Positions 1 through 9,535 are shown, numbered from the stretch's first letter. The stretch: DNA of 64,000 nt from an uncultured Lachnospiraceae bacterium (GCA_947564645.1 CANOCU010000009.1:1-64000); one strand, 5' to 3'. Numbers and translations: made by a program. The notes: generated by a model not told the origin, from the sequence alone.

Positions 1-2
1 AC

Positions 3-161
3 GATGGCGGAGGGAATATTGTTGACGAATTTGAGTTAGGGGCAGAATATTGGGATTCCGTTGATGACCAGTATGATGAGAACAGTGATTTTACTTATCG
101 TGGCGAAAAAATATCTATGAGAGAGTTTGAAGAATTGAGAGAAGAAATTTTTGGCGGGTAA
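3..161 (+). CDS. Hypothetical protein, C-terminal part only
   Basis: An open frame runs in from the left edge and stops at 159-161, giving about 52 residues. The visible part is very acidic (many Asp and Glu, with DGGGN and SVDDQYDEN stretches) and ends in a Glu-rich helix, MREFEELREEIFGG. I do not recognise a family from this tail. It sits 19 bases before the acetyltransferase start in the same direction, so the two could be co-transcribed. Its start and most of its sequence lie outside the window. Confidence 0.55.
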   Translation, partial: DGGGNIVDEFELGAEYWDSVDDQYDENSDFTYRGEKISMREFEELREEIFGG

Positions 162-180
162 TCGTAAAAATGGAGGAAAA

Positions 181-618
181 ATGAAGATCAGAGAAGCAGT
201 GCCAGAGGAGGCACAAAAGGTTGCGGGTCTGGCCATTCAGATGTGGAGATCACACACAATAGAAGAACTGGAAGCGGAATTTAGCGAGTACATAAGGAAA
301 GAAGGCGGTACTGTTTTTCTTGCCCTGTCGGATGGATGCGCGGTTGGATTTGCACAATGCGGATTAAGGCACGACTATGTAGAAGGCACGGCTTCCAGTC
401 CGGTAGGATATCTGGAGGGGATTTTTGTAGCAGAGGAATATAGAAGGAGAGGATTGGCAAGAGAGCTGATAGAGGCTTGCCAGAAATGGGCAAAGGAACA
501 GGGGTGTACGGAATTTGCCAGTGATTGTGAAGCGGACAATGAAGAGAGCAGAAGATTTCATGTAAAGACGGGATTTGAAGAGGCGAACAGAATTATTTGT
601 TTTACGAAGAAATTATAG
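181..618 (+). CDS. AAC(6')-like GNAT acetyltransferase
   Basis: A GNAT-fold N-acetyltransferase of about 145 residues that resembles chromosomal aminoglycoside 6'-N-acetyltransferases. Seen: the RHDYVEG...SSPVGYLEGIFV block and the acetyl-CoA loop RRRGLAREL, then GC.EFASD and a closing GFEE segment, in the order known from AAC(6')-Iaa-type enzymes. The ATG at 181 follows GGAGGAAAA directly, so I prefer it to the in-frame ATG at 151. The family transfers acetyl groups to aminoglycosides or other amines in the cytoplasm. Whether this one modifies a drug cannot be told from sequence; many chromosomal relatives have unknown natural substrates. Confidence 0.8.
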   Translation: MKIREAVPEEAQKVAGLAIQMWRSHTIEELEAEFSEYIRKEGGTVFLALSDGCAVGFAQCGLRHDYVEGTASSPVGYLEGIFVAEEYRRRGLARELIEACQKWAKEQGCTEFASDCEADNEESRRFHVKTGFEEANRIICFTKKL

Positions 619-696
619 AACCGCTTTAGGAGATGGAAGTTCTCATGAAACAAAGATTGTGAGCAGACTATATTCTGACAGGAAGGAGGCGCCGTC

Positions 697-2031
697 TTGA
701 GCGCGACTGAGTTTTATTTGAATGGGTTCGTAGATTCTTCGGTTGCGCATATCGCGTTGGCGGTCTACCTGTTCGTCATCATGGACGAGAAGAGATTCGG
801 GATGCTGCGAAAGCTGCCTGCGCTGGTGTTATCCCCGGCATTGGCAGTGATGCTTAATCTGCTCCTGTATAAGGCGTTCACGGCATATGTGAAAGTTGAT
901 TATTACGCGACTTCTATCGCGATCGTGCTGCTGTGCACTTTATGGGTGCGATGGGCGTGGCGGGTTGGGTTCTGGCAGGCGCTTGCCGCCGTATGCATGG
1001 CGGGTATGTTCCAGGTGGCGGTGTCCAGTTTGTGCGGGATGTTGTTCAGGATGCCGGCCTCGAATGAAGATATGCAGTTTATGGCGGCGACGGTCATTTA
1101 TTTTACGGTGGCATTATGCTCGGCCGCTCTGCTGCGCTGTTTGCATTTCGGCACATGGTTTCGGCTGCTATTGGAGGAAGACGGCCAGTGGAAGACGGCT
1201 TTGCTCCTGTCTGTGATGGTGGGGGTCATGGAGGTGTTCTGTGATCTGCAGAGGGGGATCCTGCCGGACTATCTGCTCTCATATTACCTGTTGGGTATCG
1301 CGCTTGCAGTCCTGATGGCCACGCTGGTTGTCTACCTGGCCAGGCGTCTGGATGCCGTCCGGAAAATAGAGATGCAGCAGGATGTGATCGCCAGACAGCA
1401 GCTCTATGAGCAGGATCTGGAGTCTATTCGCCGGGAAGTGCGGGCCTTCCGGCACGATTATAAAAATCTGCTGGCCGGGTTGTCGGCTCAGGCAGGGGCG
1501 GGAGAACTGGAGGCGCTGCGGGCCTCTTTGGATGAGCTGGATGCAGGATTTGACAGACGCGTGGGGGAGAAGATCCGGATATCCACCCAGATCGGCAACC
1601 TGCGTATGCCTCAGATGCGCGGCCTTCTGTTATCCAAGATGGCAGCCATGGGAGAGAGGGGCGTGGACTGCCGCCTGGAGGCGATCTATCCCGTGGAGCG
1701 GGTGGGGATGGATTCCTGGGATTATGTGCGCTGTCTGGGTATCCTGTTGGATAACGCCGCCGAGGCAGCTCTGGAGACGGAGACGCCCTGGGTGGAGGTT
1801 GTCCTGCTGGCCCGGGAGAACGGTCTGTCCCTGCGGGTATCCAACCCATATGTGGGGACGATCGACCCGGACAGAATCTGGACGGAGGGTTTTTCCACCA
1901 AGGGGGAAGGCCGGGGATTGGGACTGCCCGGATATCAGCGCATTGTGGCGGCCTGCCCCGGAGCAGCCAGTTCCACCAGTTGGGCGGCAGGGGTGTTTGT
2001 CCAGGAATTGACAGTGGAGGATAGGTCATGA
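697..2031 (+). CDS. GHKL sensor histidine kinase (AgrC/SpoB-like)
   Basis: A membrane sensor of 444 residues. The first ~215 residues hold about six hydrophobic segments and no large outside domain. Then come a linker, the phospho-acceptor box FRHDYKNLL (His253) and a GHKL ATPase domain with LDNAAEAAL (Asn353) and a GEGRGLGL nucleotide lid. The start is TTG at 697, supported by GGAAGGAGG at 681-689. It shares an ATGA overlap with the next gene, so the two make a two-component system. The architecture is that of AgrC-type peptide sensors, but no peptide precursor or AgrB gene is visible nearby, so the signal is unknown. Confidence 0.85.
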   Translation: MSATEFYLNGFVDSSVAHIALAVYLFVIMDEKRFGMLRKLPALVLSPALAVMLNLLLYKAFTAYVKVDYYATSIAIVLLCTLWVRWAWRVGFWQALAAVCMAGMFQVAVSSLCGMLFRMPASNEDMQFMAATVIYFTVALCSAALLRCLHFGTWFRLLLEEDGQWKTALLLSVMVGVMEVFCDLQRGILPDYLLSYYLLGIALAVLMATLVVYLARRLDAVRKIEMQQDVIARQQLYEQDLESIRREVRAFRHDYKNLLAGLSAQAGAGELEALRASLDELDAGFDRRVGEKIRISTQIGNLRMPQMRGLLLSKMAAMGERGVDCRLEAIYPVERVGMDSWDYVRCLGILLDNAAEAALETETPWVEVVLLARENGLSLRVSNPYVGTIDPDRIWTEGFSTKGEGRGLGLPGYQRIVAACPGAASSTSWAAGVFVQELTVEDRS

Positions 2032-2756
2032 TTCAAATTTATCTCTGTGACGACGAGGAGAGTGTCCGGCATCATCTTAGGACCGCTCTGGAGCGGAAGA
2101 TCTGTATGGAGGGCTATGACATGAAGGTGGTTTGCGCCGCGTCCGCCGCACGGGAACTGCTGGAGGCCGTGGAGGACAACAGCCGGAGCATATACTTTCT
2201 GGATGTGGATCTGAAGGACGGGGCGTGGGACGGCTTTACGCTGGGGCGGGAACTGCGCAGACGGGATCCCCACGGCACGCTGGTGTATATCACCAGTTAC
2301 GGCGATCTGGCCTGGAAGACTTTTCAATATCATCTGGAGGCCTTCGACTATATCGTAAAGGAGGGGGAGCAGACCGGACGGGCCGCGGCCCTCTGCCTGG
2401 AGGCGGTACAGGACCGGCTGCTGAACGAACGCCGGGACCCGGCGGAGATATTCTCCCTGCGCGCAGGGGACGAGACACGCCACCTTCCGTTGTCGGAGAT
2501 CCTGTTCTTTGAGACCGCTCCCAAATCTCACCATGTATTCCTCCACACGGCGGACAGCCGTCTGGAATTTGTGGGCAGTCTCAACGAACTGGAGATTGAG
2601 TTGAGCGGCCGCTTTGTCCGGGTACACCGGGCCTATCTGGCAGCCCTGGATAAGATCGAGGCGGTGGACTGGAAGGAAGGACATGTCCGGGTGGGCGGCC
2701 GGACATGTCTGCTGTCCCGGGCCGGTAAGATCCGGTTAAAAAGAGAGCGGGAGTAA
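2028..2756 (+). CDS. LytTR-family response regulator
   Basis: A DNA-binding response regulator of 242 residues. Residues 1-125 are a receiver domain with an acidic pocket at DDEE and a likely phospho-acceptor Asp59 in YFLDVDL. From about residue 140 there is a LytTR DNA-binding domain (FFETAPKSHHVFLHT... followed by RFVRVHRAYLAAL). It overlaps the sensor kinase gene by four bases, so the kinase is its obvious partner. Members of this family bind paired direct repeats upstream of their targets. Neither neighbouring operon has an evident LytTR site that I can point to, so the target genes are unknown. Confidence 0.85.
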   Translation: MIQIYLCDDEESVRHHLRTALERKICMEGYDMKVVCAASAARELLEAVEDNSRSIYFLDVDLKDGAWDGFTLGRELRRRDPHGTLVYITSYGDLAWKTFQYHLEAFDYIVKEGEQTGRAAALCLEAVQDRLLNERRDPAEIFSLRAGDETRHLPLSEILFFETAPKSHHVFLHTADSRLEFVGSLNELEIELSGRFVRVHRAYLAALDKIEAVDWKEGHVRVGGRTCLLSRAGKIRLKRERE

Positions 2757-2812
2757 GGGAAATGTTGCAGATCCGATGCAGGAACCATTCGGCAATGCAG
2801 GCGGATTCTGGT

Positions 2813-4372
2813 TTACCGGTATTTATGGCGGTACTGTGCCGGTGTAACTGAGGTAACTTTACGGAAGGCTGTATTGAAATAGGATACCGAGTTATAGCCC
2901 AGGGCCTGTGCGATCTCATAGATCTTCATATTTGTATTCTTCAGATAGTCCTGGGCCTTACCGATCCGGAAATTATTGATGTAATTTGGTATGCTGACGC
3001 CTACACAGCTGTTGAAGGTCCTGCTCAGGTAGTTTTCGCTGATCTGCAGATCTTCTGCAATTTGTGTGATGCGGAGATCCTCTTTATAGTGCAGCTGAAT
3101 ATAGCGGATCACGTCCTTCGTGATATGATCGGCGTCCGACAATGCATTCAGACAGATGGTATCGTAGAAATCTTCGACAAACTTCTGATGCAGTTCTTCA
3201 TAAGTCTCGAGGCGGGCATATTTGTCGAAGGGAATCTTCAGGTGTTCATTTGCGGCGATCAGCCTGCACATACTTGTGTACAGGGAACGGAATTTATCCG
3301 GATCGGGATATTGGCAGGTATCCATCTGATTGACGGTCTGAAAAATAATATCCAGGTATTCTTTCAGTTTCTGATACTCTTTTCTGATACAATATGAGAT
3401 TGCCCGTTGCTCCACCTGCTCGAAATTATCTTCGGAGATATCTGCAGTCCTCGCATTTTCATAGAAGATGATATTGCGCTTGTTGTAAAAGGAGGAAAGA
3501 AGCGCGGTCTGAGCCTGCCTGCAGGATTTGGACAGACTGCTGTAATCTGTGCAGATACCGCCGACGCCCAGGATTAGCTCTACATTCAGGTATTGTTTTG
3601 CCAGATAGATAAATTTCTGTATGATCGTATTTTGAGTCAGACGAATCTTCTGGGCAGACTGCAATTTAGAGAAATCGGTGAGAAATGCGAACAGGTTGGG
3701 TTCTATCTCACAAAATTCTCCTGCCTGCCCCTGTTCCAGGGAATTTTTGAAAATATTGAGTAAGGAATTTGTCATAAAATCCATGTTTTGATCGGGATAG
3801 CGGGCTGTAATCTGTTCATAATGCTTTATGGAAAAAAGGATACAGCAGCAGTTCTTCTGACTCACTGCAAAATAGTCTGCAAAATTTTCTGTCGTACCGG
3901 TGCCGGATAAGAGACTCCGTAATAGATTCTGTCGATAGAGTATTTTTTGATTCGGATCAAGCGCCGGCGGTTCTGTTCCGTTCCAACGAGAATCATCTTG
4001 TATTTTGGAAGCCTGTTTGTCCAATGCTTCTTTCAGGGAAGCCTGGTCAAGACTGTTCTTTAGCAGATAATCCTGGGCGCCGTTTGTCAGGGCTTCTCTC
4101 ACCAGATTGAACTCGTCATGACAGCTTAGAACGAGAAAGCGGGGCTTTCCGGGAATATCTTTTACTGCTTTCAATACCTCAATTCCATCCATGACCTGCA
4201 TGGAAAGATCCAGAAGAACAATATCGGGATGGTTTGCATTTATAAATGCAAGCGCCTCCCGTCCGTTTCCGGTTTCACCGCAGATCTGATAGCCGGGGAT
4301 ATTCTTGACCAGTTCATTTAATTCGATTCTCATAAGCAGCTCATCGTCAACAATAAGAATGCTGTAAGACAT
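2813..4372 (-). CDS. AraC-type response regulator (YesN-like)
   Basis: The response regulator of glycan module 1, 519 residues. Residues 1-120 are a receiver domain with DDE near the start and phospho-acceptor Asp55 in IVLLDL. The middle ~280 residues are a linker typical of YesN proteins. The last ~100 carry two AraC helix-turn-helix motifs (ITQIAEDLQISENYLSR and IYEIAQALGYNSVSYFN). The start at 4372 is chosen because it begins the receiver domain (MSYSILIVDD) and has GGAG seven bases upstream; a longer in-frame start has no such support. It follows the sensor kinase gene with one base between stop and start. It probably activates the divergent transporter operon starting at 6318. Confidence 0.9.
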   Translation of the reverse strand: MSYSILIVDDELLMRIELNELVKNIPGYQICGETGNGREALAFINANHPDIVLLDLSMQVMDGIEVLKAVKDIPGKPRFLVLSCHDEFNLVREALTNGAQDYLLKNSLDQASLKEALDKQASKIQDDSRWNGTEPPALDPNQKILYRQNLLRSLLSGTGTTENFADYFAVSQKNCCCILFSIKHYEQITARYPDQNMDFMTNSLLNIFKNSLEQGQAGEFCEIEPNLFAFLTDFSKLQSAQKIRLTQNTIIQKFIYLAKQYLNVELILGVGGICTDYSSLSKSCRQAQTALLSSFYNKRNIIFYENARTADISEDNFEQVEQRAISYCIRKEYQKLKEYLDIIFQTVNQMDTCQYPDPDKFRSLYTSMCRLIAANEHLKIPFDKYARLETYEELHQKFVEDFYDTICLNALSDADHITKDVIRYIQLHYKEDLRITQIAEDLQISENYLSRTFNSCVGVSIPNYINNFRIGKAQDYLKNTNMKIYEIAQALGYNSVSYFNTAFRKVTSVTPAQYRHKYR

Positions 4373-4373
4373 A

Positions 4374-6179
4374 TCATGACTCCTTCTTTGATTCAATACA
4401 GGGCAGCTTGTAGGATACGGAGGTATATTCGCCGGGGATGCTCTCGACAAGCAGCCCGAACTCTTTGCCATATAGCAGGCGTATCCGTTGGTGAATATTG
4501 TAAAGACCTATTTGGTCCGAAAGATTTTCGGAGTCTCTGTTCGAAGCGATTCTCTCAAGCTCCTCATCTGTGATTCCAATCCCGTTATCGGTTATGCAGA
4601 TAGAAAGAACAGATCGTACCCGGCTGGCAGTGATCTCCACTCTTTTATCAGATCTTGTATTCTGCGCGAATCCATGCTTGATCGCATTTTCCAGAATGGG
4701 CTGCAGGATAAATTTCGGAACGATGCATTCCTGCAGTTCTTCGGGAATCGTACAGGTGTATTGAAAAGCGCCCATATAGCGGAAATTCATAATTGTCATG
4801 TAGTTGTCTGCAATCTCCATCTCTTCTCTTAAGGTTACGATATTCTGGTCGTTTCGGGCACAATACCGCAGAAAGGAAGTGAATTTGTCGATCATGTCCG
4901 CGACAGGAACGGCGCCCTGCAGTTTGGCCATCACTTTGATTGACTCCAGTGTATTATAGATGAAGTGAGGGCTGATCTGTGACTGCATGGCGAGCAGTTC
5001 GATCTTCATCTTTTCCTTTTCTTCGGCTTTGATCTGAATGATTAGATTTCTTATGTGTTCGATCAGATGATTATATGTCTCAGCCAGTTTTCCGATCTCA
5101 TCGTTGGACATCTTAAAGTCGATGGCACTGTAATTATCACTGTCCTGTGTCTGTGCCATCGCATTTTGCAGGGAAACGACGGGAATGGTTATTTTGCGGA
5201 CGGAAACACGGATCGTTGCCAGAAGCAGGAAGAGCATGATCAGGGTGACCGATGTTATCCCCAGGATATAAACTTTGTTCATCTGAACGAGCTCGGATAA
5301 GGGGGTGATATTGATGATGCGGATTCCGTTGGCGTCGGGCGCGGAAATACTGGCAAAACATAAGGCGCCGTTGTACTTGTGAATGCTTCTGCGCGGTTTG
5401 TCTTCATTTTTCCCACTTTGACTGAGATATATTTTCTGCAGTTGATCGATTTCCGGAGCGGACAGTTTCTCACTGCCGATCATGGTATCCTGCCAGCAGA
5501 TATAATTCCGGCTTTGCTTCGTCTGTCCGTCAGTATCGCAGAACTGCCTAAACTGCTCCATGGAAACATTCAGAAGAAATACGCCCATAAGACGGTTGTT
5601 CTGCAGCGGATTGATGATCGATCTTCCGACGATGATGGTGTCCGGGTGGGAAAGTAGCAGCGGATTTTCCAGAACGATCTGTGTCGTGATCTTTCCGTTA
5701 TTATTGACAATGTTTTTGTAAAAATCATATTCGGTAACGTCTGCGGATGGCGCGATCGTTGCGTCGGCTCTGTAGTAGTGATCGTAGTTCTCAGGAAAAA
5801 GGAACACAGACGAAATGTTGCTGTTCAGATGAAGGAAAGTGATCAGGCGGTCTTCTACCTTCTTATTTGACTGGTATTTCATCAGCACCTCTTTACCCGG
5901 ATACTCGGAATAATCAAGGGAAAGCACGTCCTGGATTTCCGGATCCAGGACGACGTAATTCGTCAGATCTTTCATGGATGCCAGAAAATTATCGATGCCG
6001 GTGAGGATGATCTTATTTTGATAATCCAAAGAATCGGCGGCAGTCCTGATCGTCTGATTTACGATGATCGCCATGGAAATGATCAGAAATACAAACGTAG
6101 GTAAAAAGACTCGCAGTATAATCAGCTTAAAAAACTTGGTTTGAATTGACTGAAATTTATCTTCTTTTCTTGCTCTCAT
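4374..6179 (-). CDS. Sensor histidine kinase (YesM-like)
   Basis: A membrane histidine kinase of 601 residues. One membrane segment lies at about residues 18-41 and another at about 303-325, leaving a ~260-residue extracellular sensor region. A HAMP-like linker follows, then the His_kinase box QSQISPHFIYNT (His405) and a HATPase domain with LQPILENAIKHG (Asn498) and DNGIGI. It is the partner of the AraC-type regulator directly downstream. Kinases of this class sense an extracellular sugar, sometimes through the binding protein, and switch on the neighbouring ABC operon. The gene diverges from the binding-protein gene across about 138 bases. Confidence 0.9.
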   Translation of the reverse strand: MRARKEDKFQSIQTKFFKLIILRVFLPTFVFLIISMAIIVNQTIRTAADSLDYQNKIILTGIDNFLASMKDLTNYVVLDPEIQDVLSLDYSEYPGKEVLMKYQSNKKVEDRLITFLHLNSNISSVFLFPENYDHYYRADATIAPSADVTEYDFYKNIVNNNGKITTQIVLENPLLLSHPDTIIVGRSIINPLQNNRLMGVFLLNVSMEQFRQFCDTDGQTKQSRNYICWQDTMIGSEKLSAPEIDQLQKIYLSQSGKNEDKPRRSIHKYNGALCFASISAPDANGIRIINITPLSELVQMNKVYILGITSVTLIMLFLLLATIRVSVRKITIPVVSLQNAMAQTQDSDNYSAIDFKMSNDEIGKLAETYNHLIEHIRNLIIQIKAEEKEKMKIELLAMQSQISPHFIYNTLESIKVMAKLQGAVPVADMIDKFTSFLRYCARNDQNIVTLREEMEIADNYMTIMNFRYMGAFQYTCTIPEELQECIVPKFILQPILENAIKHGFAQNTRSDKRVEITASRVRSVLSICITDNGIGITDEELERIASNRDSENLSDQIGLYNIHQRIRLLYGKEFGLLVESIPGEYTSVSYKLPCIESKKES

Positions 6180-6317
6180 AGTATTAATTTATAGAAAATG
6201 TGCAAAAAAATCAACAGCAGATCGGAAAAGTTAAAGAAATAGCACAATTTTGGATAGAATATCATAACAGGTCTGATAAAATGGCAACATCAAAAGAAAA
6301 GCAAAAGGAGGAACATT

Positions 6318-7679
6318 ATGCGAAAGAAAAACTTAGCGATACTGTTAACCGCTGCACTTACAGCAGCAGCGATCACCGGTTGTGGTGGCTCGTCCGACAG
6401 CCCTGCTGCACCGGCAAAGGAGGATACACAGGCAGCGGAGGATGCCGGTGGGGATGAGACGGGAGAAGAGACGGATACTACAGCAGAGGACGCATCTGTG
6501 CAGGAGAGCCAGGCAGAGGAAACGTCCGATGGGGATGGCGTGATTATTAAATTCGGCGCGTGGGGATCCGATCATGATAACGCGGCCTTCCTGGAGATGG
6601 CGGAAGGGGTAGCCGATGCGGTTCCGGGCGTAAAGGGTGTTGAACTTGTAACTTATGCAAGTACTTCGGACTTCTGGAATAACCTTCCGTCCCAGGTGGC
6701 TGCAGGTACGGCGCCGGATCTGGTGCTTCCCACCAACGAAAATGTATTCGAGTATATTGACGGCGGACTCTATCAGCCTTTCGATGAAAGTCTGATCGAT
6801 CTGAGTAATATTGATGAGTCGGCTATCAATGTATGGACGGTGGATGGACAGCTATATGGTATTCCGATCGACGCACAGCCTACCTGCCTGCTGTTAAATG
6901 TGGATCTGTTTAAGGAACTGGGTTATACGGAAGCGGATTATCCGAAGACCTGGGATGACGTCCGCAAGATCAGTGAGGCAGTAAGCGACCCGGAGAATAA
7001 CTTCTATGGTATGTGTATCAACGTCACAAGTCTTTTCCATGTGACGCAGATCCTTCAGGGGTTCGGCGGTGACTGGGGGAACGGGGCTTCCATTGACAGC
7101 CCGGAGAATGAAGCGGCGATCCAGTGGGTGATCGATATGTTTAAGGACGGTCTGGCAGTCAATCCCGCGCAGCTCGGAGATGACTGGGACGGGACAACCT
7201 TTGCGACCGGCAAGGCTCTGATGACGACCGGTGGAGTCTGGTATTATGGCCAGATGTCCGCAGCGGCTCCCGACACTGATTATATTGCGCTGCCGATTCC
7301 CTATGCAGAGGAAAAGAAGCATTCTTCTTCCCTGCACTCGGACGCGATTGTAATGCTCTCCAGTTGTCAGTATCCTGACCTGGCGGCCAAGACAGCAGCT
7401 TATATGGCGAGAAATGATGCGCAGACGATCCGGGCAAACGGTACGGGAAGCATTCCTTCCAATCCGGAACTGGCTGAGAGTTATTATGAAGCACACCCTC
7501 AGTTTGCGTCGATCAAGGGAACGGAGAGCTATTCCGTCGCCTTTGGATATCCTGCCCAGACATCACAGTTCGAGACCGATTTTGTCAACGATCTGACTGC
7601 GGTACTGTTCGACTCGACAAACGACACGCCGGCGGCAGAGATTCTTGCAAATCTGGCGCAGAACTATGGAACTAACTGA
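6318..7679 (+). CDS. Sugar ABC transporter substrate-binding lipoprotein
   Basis: An extracellular solute-binding protein (family 1), 453 residues. It begins with a lipoprotein signal peptide; the lipobox AITGC puts the acylated Cys at residue 22. A Ser/Ala/Glu-rich linker (about 25-75) tethers the domain to the membrane. The mature part shows family features such as GTAPDLVLPTNENV, the DGQLYGIPIDAQPT segment and a late TGGVWYYGQM. AAAGGAGG lies just upstream of ATG 6318. It delivers oligosaccharides to the two permeases that follow; no ATPase is encoded here, so a shared MsmX-type ATPase elsewhere is likely. A stem-loop after the gene separates it from the permeases. Confidence 0.92.
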   Translation: MRKKNLAILLTAALTAAAITGCGGSSDSPAAPAKEDTQAAEDAGGDETGEETDTTAEDASVQESQAEETSDGDGVIIKFGAWGSDHDNAAFLEMAEGVADAVPGVKGVELVTYASTSDFWNNLPSQVAAGTAPDLVLPTNENVFEYIDGGLYQPFDESLIDLSNIDESAINVWTVDGQLYGIPIDAQPTCLLLNVDLFKELGYTEADYPKTWDDVRKISEAVSDPENNFYGMCINVTSLFHVTQILQGFGGDWGNGASIDSPENEAAIQWVIDMFKDGLAVNPAQLGDDWDGTTFATGKALMTTGGVWYYGQMSAAAPDTDYIALPIPYAEEKKHSSSLHSDAIVMLSSCQYPDLAAKTAAYMARNDAQTIRANGTGSIPSNPELAESYYEAHPQFASIKGTESYSVAFGYPAQTSQFETDFVNDLTAVLFDSTNDTPAAEILANLAQNYGTN

Positions 7680-7710
7680 GTGTCAGCGGGTATAACTGAT
7701 TGAATGTTGC

Positions 7711-7744
7711 CAGGGGGATGCCTGATACAGCAGGTATCCCCCTG
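7711..7744 (+). other. Intercistronic stem-loop after binding-protein gene
   Basis: CAGGGGGAT at 7711-7719 pairs with ATCCCCCTG at 7736-7744, and the stem continues inward with a G-T and three more pairs. There is no T-run, so it is more likely an mRNA-stabilising or processing stem than a full terminator. It lies between the binding-protein and first permease genes, as in many sugar ABC operons where the binding protein is made in excess. Confidence 0.7.
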
Positions 7745-7819
7745 TGTGACAGTCAGGACAGTAACAGATGTCTGTGCCTGCGCCCAAATTCGCAGGCCGG
7801 GCAGGAATGGGGGATTTTG

Positions 7820-8719
7820 ATGAAGAAGAGAATTTCAAGAAATACAAGGAGCAGATGGATAACGGCATATCTGTTTATTCTCCCGGCATTTCTATTCTGG
7901 CTGATCTGGTTTTTTATGCCGGTGTGTCAGTCGCTGGGACTCAGCTTCTTTGAATATAATTATGCCATGCCCAAGAACAATCATTTTGTCGGTTTTGAAA
8001 ATTACCTTAATTTAATACGAGATACAAAATTTCATCTGGCGATCGGCCATTCCCTGACGGTGGTAGTGATCGCTGTTCCGATCCAGACGATCCTGTCGCT
8101 GGTCATGGCGCTGCTGATCAACAGCAAGTTCAGGGGAAGGGGAATTTTCAGAACGCTGTTTTATGCGCCTTACGTCATCTCCTCTGTAGCAGTAGCGACT
8201 GTTTTTATTTACTTATTTGCGCAGAATCAGCCGGTGACCAGGCTGTTTGCCAGGTTGTTTGGAATGGAGAATATCGCCTGGTCAGTCAGTGTCCGCTATG
8301 CGCTGCCACTGGTCATCATGATGTTTATCTGGCAGCAGGTTGGTTTCTATATGATCATGTACCTGTCCGGTCTGCAGTCCATTCCGACAGAGCTTACGGA
8401 GGTCGCTTCCATCGACGGAGCTACGAGATTTCAGAGCTTCCGTTATATTACATGGCCGCTGCTTTTGCCGACCACCTTTCTGGTCGTGACTTACGGGATC
8501 ATTGCATCGTTCCAGATCTTTGACCAGATATCGGCGGTAGCCGGAACCGGAGCGATCGGTTCTCCGGGTAATGCGTTGAATACGATCATGTCATTTTTCT
8601 ACCTGAATTCATTTCGCTATGGAAACGTAGGCTATGGCAGCTCGGCAGCGGTATTTTTGTTCATTATGATTTGTGTGGCGACAATGGTTCAGAAGAAGTT
8701 TTTGGATAAGGAGGTGTAG
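7820..8719 (+). CDS. CUT1 sugar ABC permease (MalF/UgpA type)
   Basis: Inner-membrane permease subunit of 299 residues with about six membrane helices. The EAA loop that contacts the ATPase is visible at residues 191-215 (ELTEVASIDGATRF followed by FRYITWPLL). I place the start at ATG 7820, which follows GGAATGGGGG and gives a normal cytoplasmic N-terminus (MKKRISRNTR); the 40 residues further upstream in frame are polar and include the stem-loop region. It forms the heterodimeric channel with the next permease, three bases downstream. Confidence 0.92.
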   Translation: MKKRISRNTRSRWITAYLFILPAFLFWLIWFFMPVCQSLGLSFFEYNYAMPKNNHFVGFENYLNLIRDTKFHLAIGHSLTVVVIAVPIQTILSLVMALLINSKFRGRGIFRTLFYAPYVISSVAVATVFIYLFAQNQPVTRLFARLFGMENIAWSVSVRYALPLVIMMFIWQQVGFYMIMYLSGLQSIPTELTEVASIDGATRFQSFRYITWPLLLPTTFLVVTYGIIASFQIFDQISAVAGTGAIGSPGNALNTIMSFFYLNSFRYGNVGYGSSAAVFLFIMICVATMVQKKFLDKEV

Positions 8720-8722
8720 CGG

Positions 8723-9535
8723 ATGAATAAAGTTGTGAAAAAGAGTATATTTTACCTGGTATTGTGCCTGTTTACACTGATCTTCTTATATCCGATCCTC
8801 TATACCTTTTACAATTCCATCGTACCCCTTGGGGATGTGGGAAAGCTGGTGTCCCCCAGCCACTGGACATTGGAGAATTACAACATTCTCTTTACACAAT
8901 ATCCGGTGCTCCAATGGCTTGGCAATACGATCGTGGTTACATTGGCGTGCACGGTTGGACAGCTGATCGTCAACACGATGGCCGGCTATGCCATTGCGAG
9001 ATTTGACTTTCCGGGAAGAAAGATCATATTTAATGTCGTGCTCTGTTCCATGATGGTGCCTTTTCCGTTTATTATCACGCCGATGTATATTAATCTGGCC
9101 AGACTGGGATTGAATGACACCCTGTGGGCGATGGTGATTCCGTTTATGTATAATACACTTTACATTTTCATGGCCAGACAGTTCTTTGTCGGGATGCCTC
9201 AGGAACTTGAGGATGCAGCAAGAGTAGACGGGCTGGGACATGCGGGTACTTTTGTCAGGGTTATGCTGCCCAATTCGAAACCACTGATCACGAGCGTCAT
9301 TATTCTGACGTTTACAGGTACATGGAACTCTTATCTGGCGCCGTCCACTTTTATGGTGACGAAGGAGAAGTTCGTCCTGTCGGTAGGACTTAAGACCGTA
9401 AAGGATTTCCAGTTTGAGAAGATGAATCTGACGCTGGCCGGTGTTGTAGTGCTTTCTTTGCCGATATTGATCATGTTTCTCTGCCTGCAGAAGCAGTTCG
9501 TGGAAGGCGTCGTGACAAGCGGCATTAAAGGGTGA
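8723..9535 (+). CDS. CUT1 sugar ABC permease (MalG/AraQ type)
   Basis: Second permease subunit, 270 residues, six predicted membrane helices. The EAA loop lies at about 161-183 (ELEDAARVDGLGHAG...). The C-terminus KQFVEGVVTSGIKG is the usual ending of MalG-type subunits. AAGGAGG lies just upstream of ATG 8723, and the gap to the preceding permease is three bases, so the pair is surely co-translated. It belongs with the 6318 binding protein; the operon continues into GH43 and GH5 genes. Confidence 0.93.
   Translation: MNKVVKKSIFYLVLCLFTLIFLYPILYTFYNSIVPLGDVGKLVSPSHWTLENYNILFTQYPVLQWLGNTIVVTLACTVGQLIVNTMAGYAIARFDFPGRKIIFNVVLCSMMVPFPFIITPMYINLARLGLNDTLWAMVIPFMYNTLYIFMARQFFVGMPQELEDAARVDGLGHAGTFVRVMLPNSKPLITSVIILTFTGTWNSYLAPSTFMVTKEKFVLSVGLKTVKDFQFEKMNLTLAGVVVLSLPILIMFLCLQKQFVEGVVTSGIKG

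Noticed and set aside
1406-2029. Frames of about 200 codons on both strands over the GHKL kinase gene
   Set aside because: They are rich in Arg, Pro and Trp with no domain, as expected of shadow frames; the kinase frame has intact motifs.
6181-6317. A sigma-A promoter in the divergent gap of module 1
   Set aside because: TAGAAT and TAAAAT occur, but no -35 box at the right distance is convincing, so no promoter is claimed.
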